DNA of 33,708 nt, from contig JAJZNT010000031.1 in assembly GCA_021811685.1 (NCBI GenBank), positions 1 through 33,708 on the forward strand. Direction: 5' to 3'. The stretch comes from a bacterium. GTDB taxonomy: Bacteria; Patescibacteriota; Saccharimonadia; Saccharimonadales; UBA4665. This document shows positions 26,670-33,708 of this stretch, piece after piece; within the stretch, counting starts at the first letter, position 1, and the number at the start of each line of letters is the position of its first letter. Below the pieces are notes generated by a model. It searched no databases and was not told the origin of the DNA. It was given only the letters and a program-made list of their open reading frames with translations. The translations under genes and the position numbers were made by a program.

Positions 26670-27884
26670 TTAGGTAGTCTTGCCTCCTAGTCCGAAAAGA
26701 CCTTTGCGCTTTCTGCTAATAAACACCGAGTTGATAAGTTCTGCGTCAAAGGCTGCAGGAATCTGTCTGTACTGGGCAAAATAGAATAGTGCCGTATTAA
26801 GCACGTTAGACGCCGTAGTCATTAAAATACTGAATGCCATAAATAATAACGCAATAAACGCTATACTTATTAACCCGCCAATTACGTGGCCTATTAGTGA
26901 AGCTAAAAATATAAACACTAAACTGATCGGTATTAGTACGACGATAAACAGAATTATAGTAACGGCGCCAAAAGAAACCCTGCCAACGAGGTTCTCGCCC
27001 CATGTAGATATTAGCAGCTTAGTTGAGCGTCTAATGGATTTAAAAGCGTTGTCGTCAGACGTAACTATTACCGGAATTACGAACAGTCGTGCCAGTGACC
27101 ATAGAGCCCCTATGATCAAGGCAATAATTCTGCCAAGCAGTTTAGAGCGTTCAGCAATAACCCTTAAGATTAAACCTATGCTTGCTTCAATAAACGAAAA
27201 GACAAACAGCGTTCCACTCTTTGACCAGGCCATCTTCATATAGTGGGTGTAGTCCTGTGACTGACCATGGAACAAGTCAATTACGTTCGCTACTAGGCCG
27301 GCGGAGTATATATTAATTACAAAATAAGCTAGAATATAGTAAAGAAAAGCCACTACATAGCCGGCGGGTTTAAGGGATGAGTAGCTTGATCTGCTCGTAG
27401 TGCTGGTTTGTAAGAGAACGTGTTTACCGACAATAAAGATGACTGCATAAACTATGGTTAATATTAGGCCCACTAAAAAGCTCATAAACATATAGCGCGT
27501 AAGCTTCTTATTGTTCTTTAACAATCTAAGGCTTTGTTTAAAAAGCAGCCAGCCTGTCCTAAAACGTCCTCTGGTGATTGTCGCGGCTGGTTGGGGCTGA
27601 GAATTTGTCTCGCCAAGTTGAACTATGGGTGTTTCCGCTTCTTGTTGAGTTGGCTGTTGAGTATCTATTGCCTGATTTTGCATTTCCGGGCTTTGTTCGG
27701 TGTTAGGCACAACATCGTTTTGTACTAGCAAGAAAGCACTATTTATTAGATTGTCTTGCCAACCTGCTTGTTGCAGCTGGGTGCGGATCTCATTCGGATT
27801 AAGCCCTGTGTGTAATTGCTGCTTGATGTAATCCCTTAGTTGATCGGCGGCCGCATTCGTCTCCTGATGATTCTGATTATCCAT
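26670..27884 (-). CDS. Polytopic membrane protein with an N-terminal helical domain (start likely at internal ATG 27884; ORF track extends to 27989)
   Basis: 'MDNQNHQETNAAADQLRDYIKQQLHTGLNPNEIRTQLQQAGWQDNLINSAF' followed by about six TM segments. Confidence 0.7.
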   Translation of the reverse strand: MDNQNHQETNAAADQLRDYIKQQLHTGLNPNEIRTQLQQAGWQDNLINSAFLLVQNDVVPNTEQSPEMQNQAIDTQQPTQQEAETPIVQLGETNSQPQPAATITRGRFRTGWLLFKQSLRLLKNNKKLTRYMFMSFLVGLILTIVYAVIFIVGKHVLLQTSTTSRSSYSSLKPAGYVVAFLYYILAYFVINIYSAGLVANVIDLFHGQSQDYTHYMKMAWSKSGTLFVFSFIEASIGLILRVIAERSKLLGRIIALIIGALWSLARLFVIPVIVTSDDNAFKSIRRSTKLLISTWGENLVGRVSFGAVTIILFIVVLIPISLVFIFLASLIGHVIGGLISIAFIALLFMAFSILMTTASNVLNTALFYFAQYRQIPAAFDAELINSVFISRKRKGLFGLGGKTT

Positions 27885-28022
27885 AATGAATATGCTTAAT
27901 TTTCCTACCAGTATACTACTTATTGCCTCATGAACGCTGACTTTGTTTGTGAAGGTATATATAACGGCACAATTTTTAGACTGGCACATAAAAAGGTATA
28001 GAAAATATTCTTTTCCAGAAAA

Positions 28023-28050
28023 TTGACATAATTCTATAATTATTTACTAT
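28023..28050 (+). promoter_or_regulatory. Candidate sigma70-type promoter for the small operon
   Basis: TTGACA (28023-28028), 16-nt spacer, TACTAT (28045-28050); stem GAGC-ttaagt-GCTC downstream. Confidence 0.5.
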
Positions 28051-28095
28051 GTAATTATTCGGTTGAGCTTAAGTGCTCATTTCGACGATTAGGTT

Positions 28096-28299
28096 ATGAG
28101 TAAGACGGAACGAAGGTCGCTAGCAGGGCTGCATAAGACAACGCTACTAAGGGCTTTTGTTGAGTTTGCTCCAGAAGACCTGCACATTGACAAGATAAAA
28201 TGGTGCGAATTCAAGATGGGATCCCCGTCATATCTAAACATAGGTATACGGGAACCTCATCTTGAAAGAGAACTTTGCGCGCAAAAGATGGAGGAGTAG
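28096..28299 (+). CDS. Small hypothetical protein (67 aa)
   Basis: ORF downstream of a candidate promoter and co-oriented with the next two genes; no family recognised. Confidence 0.5.
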   Translation: MSKTERRSLAGLHKTTLLRAFVEFAPEDLHIDKIKWCEFKMGSPSYLNIGIREPHLERELCAQKMEE

Positions 28300-28346
28300 T
28301 ATATCGTTGTTTCAGTAGTTGATCTACTCTAAAAAGAAGGTCTATT

Positions 28347-28697
28347 GTGTACACTATCCGTAACTTAATGGGTAAAGCGGTTAGCCTATGCACGACAAGC
28401 GGTGTCGTCCTGAAATCGTGGGAGCCCGACAGTTTTGTCGCCTTCGCAGCGCCTACCTTCCGCCCTGATAGATGCGTAGATATCGATGGCCACATAGTCG
28501 AAGTGGTTAGATCTGAGTATAGGCCACTTGTTAATCTTCCAGCTCCAACTGAAGGAGTTTTTTTGCTGGTGACTTATAGTGTCGCAAAAGCTGCCAGATG
28601 CGAGGGGCGTACGACTGAAGATTTACTCACTCCCAACGATGTAATCAAGGACGAAAAAAATCGGATTATCGGATGCACTCGTTTTGCGCGGCTATAG
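28347..28697 (+). CDS. Hypothetical protein resembling a phage/actinobacterial 'NLTPH...VRDExGRIxGC'-type family
   Basis: 'TIRNLMGKAVSLCT...IVEVVRSEYRPLVNLPAPTEGVFLLVTYSVAKAA...DLLTPNDVIKDEKNRIIGCTRF'; AGAAGG Shine-Dalgarno 6 nt before the GTG start. Confidence 0.65.
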   Translation: MYTIRNLMGKAVSLCTTSGVVLKSWEPDSFVAFAAPTFRPDRCVDIDGHIVEVVRSEYRPLVNLPAPTEGVFLLVTYSVAKAARCEGRTTEDLLTPNDVIKDEKNRIIGCTRFARL

Positions 28698-28707
28698 TCA
28701 GTCTATG

Positions 28708-28770
28708 GGAGGGTGGTTAGACGAGGCTTAGATCTCGGTGATACTTAGATGTCTTTGCTAACCACCCTCC
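28708..28770 (+). repeat. 13-bp perfect inverted repeat (long-stem hairpin) between the hypothetical gene and the ribozyme/kinase gene
   Basis: GGAGGGTGGTTAG (28708-28720) and CTAACCACCCTCC (28758-28770); the 37-nt loop contains CGAG...CTCG. Confidence 0.85.
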
Positions 28771-28832
28771 GTGCTATAAAAGTACACTCTATCTCTCTTT
28801 GCATTCTCATTCACTAATTTATCTTGTCAATA

Positions 28833-28885
28833 ATCGTTCTGCGGATGTGTATCCGTGCTGATGAGTCCAAAAGGACGAAAACGAT
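28833..28885 (+). ncRNA. Hammerhead ribozyme (type III topology), predicted cleavage after C28839
   Basis: Stem III ATCGTT/AACGAT; U16.1, C17; stem I TGCGGAT-GTGT-ATCCGTG (two wobbles); core CTGATGA (28858-28864); stem II GTCC-AAAA-GGAC; GAAA (28877-28880). Confidence 0.9.
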
Positions 28886-29377
28886 ATGTTAAATCTAGAG
28901 CAGCAATTAAAGGGTTCAGTAGAACCATACGTTGTTAAGGGTGTTGGTGTGCCTGGAAGCGGTAAAACGACTATGCTTAAGGTTATTGCCCGGAATCTTG
29001 AAATAGTACGAATCTGCCCCGACGATATTCGGCAAGAATTGACCGGTTCAGACGAAGACCAATCGATTAATGACGAAGTATGGGCCGAAGCCTTCCGGCG
29101 TATTGGCGTTAACCTAAAGCTTGGGCGTTCGGTTATAGTTGACGCTACGCATACCGAAGCTAAATTACGCCCTAAACAGGTCGCAAAGTATCGCAGGAAC
29201 GGCGCAGAAAAGGTCATTGCTGTGGTTTTTGATACCCCTCTAGCTGTTGCAAAGCAGCGCAATAAAACCCGAAGCCGAATAGTTCCTCTTTATGTGATTA
29301 ACAGAAAGCACACAGAACTTAAGAAGCAAACGGTTAGTTGCCGTGAGGGATTTGATGCTGTATACGTTGTCAGATAG
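28886..29377 (+). CDS. T4 PNK-like P-loop kinase (AAA_33/polynucleotide kinase family)
   Basis: 'VKGVGVPGSGKTTMLKVI' Walker A; 'ICPDDIRQELTG' (DDxR, cf. T4 Pnkp NRDDYRQ); 'SVIVDATHTEAKLR'; 'VVFDTPLAVAKQRNKTRSRIVPLYVINR' (cf. T4 Pnkp '[26 protein letters not shown]'). Confidence 0.85.
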   Translation: MLNLEQQLKGSVEPYVVKGVGVPGSGKTTMLKVIARNLEIVRICPDDIRQELTGSDEDQSINDEVWAEAFRRIGVNLKLGRSVIVDATHTEAKLRPKQVAKYRRNGAEKVIAVVFDTPLAVAKQRNKTRSRIVPLYVINRKHTELKKQTVSCREGFDAVYVVR

Positions 29378-29416
29378 AGATAAGAGTTCATATCGAATTA
29401 GACTTGTTCCGGCGGC

Positions 29417-29432
29417 ATAAGCTATAGCTTAT
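29417..29432. repeat. 16-bp perfect palindrome ATAAGCTATAGCTTAT
   Basis: Seen directly in the sequence about 40 bp downstream of the kinase stop; followed by TTT, possibly a weak terminator. Confidence 0.6.
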
Positions 29433-29496
29433 TTTCAACTAGGTAATTTATTTAATACACCTTGTTTAGCTTTTTGTATTAGCTTCATGTTCTGTC

Positions 29497-29585
29497 TGGC
29501 GGAGGGAGAGGGATTCGAACCCTCGAGGGCTAATGCCCAACACGCTTTCCAAGCGTGCGCCATAGACCAACTAGGCGACCCCTCC
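29497..29585 (-). tRNA. tRNA-Ser (anticodon GGA), CCA encoded
   Basis: Reverse complement GGAGGGGTCGCCTAGTTGG...CACGCTTGGAAAGCGTG...variable arm...GAGGGTTCGAATCCCTCTCCCTCCGCCA. Confidence 0.93.
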
Positions 29586-29676
29586 GTAAGTAGGTATTAT
29601 ACATAATCTGTTAGGACTAAATTACTACAATAATCATTGCTAAAAAGCAAACTCACGAAGTAAAATTAATAAAGCA

Positions 29677-30564
29677 ATGTCCTTAATTAAGCTTGAAGAC
29701 GTCAGTAAACTGTACGGCTTCGGCGACGCCACTACCCTGGCGTTAGACGAAGTTAACCTTGCCATAGATAAGGGCGAGTTTGTTGCGGTTATGGGGCCGA
29801 GTGGCTGCGGCAAAAGCACGCTGCTTAATATTATGGGGCTGCTTGATCGTCCTACTCATGGCACCTACAGGTTACAAAATCGTTTAGTGGACCGTTTAAG
29901 CCAGAACCGGGCCGCCAAACTTAGACGGGACACTATAGGCTTTATCTTTCAGTCGTATAATCTATTGCCTAAGCTTACGGTTCTGGAAAATGTGGCTTTG
30001 CCGCTTGCATATAAGGGTGTGGGTGTAACCAAAAGAGTTAAGTTGGCCAGTCAAATCCTCGAACGGGTAGGTATGCAGAACCGTGAGTACTTTTTCCCGA
30101 ACCAGCTATCCGGAGGCCAGATTCAATGTGCCGCAATTGCCAGAGCTCTGGTTAATGACCCTTCAATTATTATTGCGGACGAACCGACGGGCAACCTGGA
30201 TAGTGCCGGCAGCCGTTTGGTTATGGAGCTGTTAAGTGAAATCCATAAAATGGGCAACACCATAATTTTTGTTACCCATAACCCCGAATTAACCAAGTAT
30301 GCCACTCGAGTAGTTTATATGCATGACGGCATGATAATTGAAGACGAGACTACCAGCATAGGAGAGGTTGCTAAAACTGCTAAGCGGCGGATGTATTCCC
30401 TGCCTAAGAAAACTGCAGAGGATGATTTAGCCGGCGTATCCTTACTGATGAAAGTAGTACCGGACAAAACAGAGGTTCCGTCTTCCAGCGGCCAGGCAAA
30501 GTCAAAGCAAGCTAACTCAACCAAACGCAAGCGCCGTTATATGAAAGCAAAGAGACAGAAATGA
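29677..30564 (+). CDS. ABC transporter ATP-binding protein (MacB/LolD-like)
   Basis: 'VMGPSGCGKSTLLNIMGLLDRPTHG', 'LSGGQIQCAAIARALVNDPSIIIADEPTGNLDS'. Confidence 0.94.
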   Translation: MSLIKLEDVSKLYGFGDATTLALDEVNLAIDKGEFVAVMGPSGCGKSTLLNIMGLLDRPTHGTYRLQNRLVDRLSQNRAAKLRRDTIGFIFQSYNLLPKLTVLENVALPLAYKGVGVTKRVKLASQILERVGMQNREYFFPNQLSGGQIQCAAIARALVNDPSIIIADEPTGNLDSAGSRLVMELLSEIHKMGNTIIFVTHNPELTKYATRVVYMHDGMIIEDETTSIGEVAKTAKRRMYSLPKKTAEDDLAGVSLLMKVVPDKTEVPSSSGQAKSKQANSTKRKRRYMKAKRQK

Positions 30565-31769
30565 GTTTAAGAAGCGGACATATTCATACGGCTATTGCTA
30601 CGATGCGTACCAATCGCTGGCGTAGCGTTTTAACTATGTTCGGAATTACCGTTGGCGTGGCTAGCGTAATTGTCATTATTGGTATAAGCCAAGGAGTGAA
30701 GAACGAGATCACTAATCAGGTTTACGCCTTTTCTAAGAACGTGATTACCGTTACTTCTAAAGCCGCTAATCTTACTAATTTCGGCGTGTCCCAAGTGCCG
30801 ACCGTCTCTACTCTAACCAACCAGGATGTAACTTCCATTGGTAAGATAAAGGGGGTTACGGCCAGTGTTCCCATGATAATTGAGTCGGGCTTGGTTACTG
30901 GAGATAAGACGCTTCACGGCGGGATTGTAATCGCTACCAGTTCAGAGCTGCCGAGCGTGCTTAATCAGTCCTTAGCCTTCGGCTCGTTCTTTACTTCGGA
31001 AGATATAAGTTCTTATCCGGCAGTGCTTGGCTATAATGCTTCGGTCGGTCTGTTTAAAGAAAATGTCCCTCTGGGTTTTAGCTTTAACTGGAGGGGCCAG
31101 CCTTTTATTGTAAACGGAGTATTAAACGGGTTTAGGGTTACGCCGTTTTCGAATAATACACTGTATAATAACGCTGTTTTCATTCCCTCTCAGGCAGCAA
31201 AGCAGCTAGACCCAGGCGGCGGTTCACTGTTTCAGATATTAGCCAGAGTGGATAATTCAAAAGACCTGAATAAAGTCGGCGGAGAGATCACAGCGGCACT
31301 AATAAAGAACCACGGCGGGCAGAAAAACTTTTCGGTATTACTTCCCTCTCAGGTTGCCAAGAACAATACCGGTATCTTGAATCTGCTTACTGAGCTAACT
31401 ATCGGCATAGCCTTAATATCTTTGTTTGTAGGCGGAGTCGGGATTATGAATGTTATGTTAGTGTCGGTTGCGGAAAGGATCCACGAAATAGGCATCAGAA
31501 AAGCTATAGGTGCCAGTAACCGTCAGGTTATGTCGCAGTTTCTGGTTGAGGCGACCACGGTAAGTGTTACCGGCGGACTAATCGGTATCTTATTAGCTTT
31601 GTTAGCCGATCTGGTATTGAAGCTAGTGACTAACCTTTCCCCGTCAATTAGCTGGGAGATTATAGTTATCGGGGCGGCAATCTCGATGCTTATAGGTATT
31701 GTCTTCGGATCGATTCCGGCGATTAGGGCCGCCAGTAAGGAACCAATTGAAGCTTTGAGAAACGAGTAA
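30561..31769 (+). CDS. ABC transporter permease (MacB/FtsX-like)
   Basis: 'AIATMRTNRWRSVLTMFGITVGVASVIVIIGISQGV', 'GVGIMNVMLVSVAERIHEIGIRKAIGASNRQVMSQFLVEA'; overlaps the ATPase ORF. Confidence 0.94.
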   Translation: MSLRSGHIHTAIATMRTNRWRSVLTMFGITVGVASVIVIIGISQGVKNEITNQVYAFSKNVITVTSKAANLTNFGVSQVPTVSTLTNQDVTSIGKIKGVTASVPMIIESGLVTGDKTLHGGIVIATSSELPSVLNQSLAFGSFFTSEDISSYPAVLGYNASVGLFKENVPLGFSFNWRGQPFIVNGVLNGFRVTPFSNNTLYNNAVFIPSQAAKQLDPGGGSLFQILARVDNSKDLNKVGGEITAALIKNHGGQKNFSVLLPSQVAKNNTGILNLLTELTIGIALISLFVGGVGIMNVMLVSVAERIHEIGIRKAIGASNRQVMSQFLVEATTVSVTGGLIGILLALLADLVLKLVTNLSPSISWEIIVIGAAISMLIGIVFGSIPAIRAASKEPIEALRNE

Positions 31770-31776
31770 AGCTTTA

Positions 31777-32946
31777 TTACTGGGCGCAGGTACCACTACT
31801 GACTGGGCGGGTAGTGTTCAGATTATCTTTAATGATCTTGACAATTGGAGTGGTTACTAATGCGTAGCCCACATTGTTATATTCGGTTGATTGGGCAAAG
31901 ACTACCCCTATAACACTACCCTTGTTGTTGATTAAGGGTCCGCCGGAATTGCCCGGGATAATTGTCGCCTGAACTTCATATACTTGCCGCTGAGTTGAGC
32001 CTTGAGCATAGATATTGCTGCCGATTGCCGAGAATTCCTGAAGCACTTCGGCTACTCTGGCGTTAAAAGCACCCCCTCCCGGGTAGCCAAGTACTGCTGC
32101 GGGGGTATTATTTGCTACAGAGGTACTAAATACGTTTAGTGCCGGTTCGCGTAAGCCGCCACTTACTCTTAACAGGGCAAAGTCTAGGTTAGGATTAAAA
32201 TAAACAACCGTTCCGATGTGGTTGCCGTTGCTGTCTTCAATGTATGGCTCGCTGATGCCGGCAACAACGTGGGCGTTTGTAGCCACCAGGTCGTTTCCGA
32301 CTACGAATCCCGAGCCTTCTACTACCCCGCCGCAACCATTGCCGACTATTTTTACAACCGAGGCTCTGTCGGCGTTGATTGCTGCAGCAAATTGGCTATA
32401 CGGCGGTAGCTTGGTGTTACCTGGAGGTGCCGGTTCGCCGGCATTAAACACTCTAGGGAAACCGTTTGGGTCTACCAGATGACTTAGGCTGGCAATAACA
32501 TTGGGTGCCGGCGGTAAATGCCTATCTAGAGAAGCTACAATTCTTGATGACTTCAGTTCGTTTTGAAGGGATACGTAAGGCAGGCTTCTCAGCACTGCAG
32601 CTCCCAGCCATACACCTATAAGTACCGATGCTACGGATAGTAACGAGCCGAGTATATTGTCATAACGGTTGAGTTTAGCCAGGGCTACCTTGCGTTTAAG
32701 GAAAATACCAATGTATTCCCCGACAATCAGCATAATAATGGCCATACCAAGAGTGGTAAGCAGGGTAACTATTGACCGGCTAAGTTGCGTATGGACTAAT
32801 TTTATGGTTGAGGGTTCAATTAATACACCCAGTAACAGTCCACCGAAGAAACCGATAGTTGAAAAGGCTTGCTGCACAAAACCGATTTCCCTGCCTCTGA
32901 TTACCGCACTGATCAGCAGTACGATGATAATGATGTCGATTATCAT
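31777..32946 (-). CDS. CvpA-like membrane domain fused to a trypsin-like (S1C) serine protease, MarP-like architecture
   Basis: N-terminal 4-TM CvpA-like region; catalytic triad 'LVATNAHVVAG', 'NLDFALLRV', 'IIPGNSGGPLI'. Confidence 0.88.
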   Translation of the reverse strand: MIIDIIIIVLLISAVIRGREIGFVQQAFSTIGFFGGLLLGVLIEPSTIKLVHTQLSRSIVTLLTTLGMAIIMLIVGEYIGIFLKRKVALAKLNRYDNILGSLLSVASVLIGVWLGAAVLRSLPYVSLQNELKSSRIVASLDRHLPPAPNVIASLSHLVDPNGFPRVFNAGEPAPPGNTKLPPYSQFAAAINADRASVVKIVGNGCGGVVEGSGFVVGNDLVATNAHVVAGISEPYIEDSNGNHIGTVVYFNPNLDFALLRVSGGLREPALNVFSTSVANNTPAAVLGYPGGGAFNARVAEVLQEFSAIGSNIYAQGSTQRQVYEVQATIIPGNSGGPLINNKGSVIGVVFAQSTEYNNVGYALVTTPIVKIIKDNLNTTRPVSSGTCAQ

Positions 32947-32959
32947 AAATCGTAAATTC

Positions 32960-33708
32960 TTATGTTTTTAGTTTAGCAGAATCTTCACGGCTTAGCCGTG
33001 AGGTTGACGGACCCTTGCCTCCGTTTTCGTAAATAACCAGATCGTCACTTGTTGACTGCCAGTAATTGAGTATTGGCTGCAGTAAATACCATGAAGCCAT
33101 TATTTCCTCTTTGGTGGCAAATAGTAAGTGGTCTCCACGGATAGCGTCAACCAGCACTCTCTCGTAGGCGTCGTGATTGTTATCTTCGAAGTAGCTGTTG
33201 TAGCTGAAGTTCATCTTTACTTTGCGTAAGTTGTGGGTAAAGCCCGGCTTTTCTATTAATAAATCAACGTCGATGCCTTCATCGGGTTGGATGCGGAATC
33301 TTAAGATATTCGGATCTTTGCTGCCGAAATAAACCAAGATGGCAGTCAGTTTCTCATTAAGTGCCTTGCCGGTTGTTAGCCTGAACTCGGCTTCAGCCCA
33401 GTTTGGGTCTTTTGATTTTAAATTTAGTGAAACAAAAGTTTCAATATTAGAGTTCGGATTATCTACTTCGCGCTTATAGGACGAATACTGTCCGCGGATA
33501 ACTTGCGGTATGCCTGAGGGCTCGACGGTAGGCATGGTCAAGTTGGACATAAACTCATGTTTTTTAGCGTGGATCTCGCTGCTGGTTAGCGCGTCTGGCA
33601 TATCCATAGCTGTTAGTGACAGCAACTGGAGTAAGTGGCTTTGAGCCAAGTCGCGCAATGCTCCGATCCCTTCGTAAAATCTGACCCCTCAACCATAAAA
33701 TTAGTCCA
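32960..33708 (-). CDS. zwf: Glucose-6-phosphate dehydrogenase C-terminal region; runs off the window and shows a frameshift at 33676-33679
   Basis: 'GIGALRDLAQSHLLQLLSLTAMDMP', 'KALNEKLTAILVYF', 'LRFRIQPDEGIDV', 'AYERVLVDAIRGDHLLFATKEE'; upstream residues WTNFMVEGSD are in another frame. Confidence 0.85.

Noticed and set aside
28613-28660. Second hammerhead-like string CTGAAGA...GGACGAAA in the 28347-28697 gene
   Set aside because: The 31 nt between CTGAAGA and GAAA do not form a stem II, and the stretch is coding (TTEDLLTPNDVIKDEKNR). Hence no evidence for a two-ribozyme retrozyme/circRNA unit.
28211-29262. - strand ORFs 28211-28495 and 28819-29262
   Set aside because: Antisense to better supported + strand genes with Shine-Dalgarno sequences and a PNK-like domain; no domain on the - strand.
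1-33708. CRISPR array, transposase/IS element or integrase
   Set aside because: No regularly spaced repeats and no transposase or recombinase motifs seen in any listed ORF; the only tandem repeat is the coding 120-bp duplication.

Overview
This 33.7-kb window looks like a Candidate Phyla Radiation chromosome, probably Saccharibacteria-like (inference from gene content; not verified). Most of it is dense housekeeping and cell-envelope content: topA, pth, der, an rluB-type pseudouridine synthase, two histidine kinase/response regulator modules, a DUF3048 protein, gltX, a PEGA protein, a sortase, a HAD phosphatase, xth, pyrH, a MacB-like ABC pair, a CvpA-serine protease fusion and the 3' part of zwf. 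There are three tRNAs: Glu-CTC, Leu-CAA and Ser-GGA. Three regions stand out. (1) About 28.0-29.4 kb holds a small phage-like accessory operon with an apparently complete hammerhead ribozyme (28833-28885). It directly abuts the start codon of a T4-PNK-like P-loop kinase, the putative Shine-Dalgarno lies inside ribozyme stem II, and the enzyme class acts on the 5'-OH ends that hammerhead cleavage makes. (2) About 3884-4265 holds an orphan, strongly structured ncRNA candidate on the + strand, with a consensus promoter, an intrinsic terminator, several long stems with strand-diagnostic G.U pairs, and an 8-bp potential pseudoknot. I could not match it to RNase P, tmRNA, SRP or 6S RNA. (3) About 9.8-13.7 kb, downstream of tRNA-Glu, is an accessory region with repeated tRNA 3'-end sequence (GGGTCACCA), toxin-antitoxin modules and several decaying genes: a second TA copy, RidA, a coiled-coil gene, a prepilin-like gene and a cytidylyltransferase. 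All calls were made by eye; no searches or folding were run.
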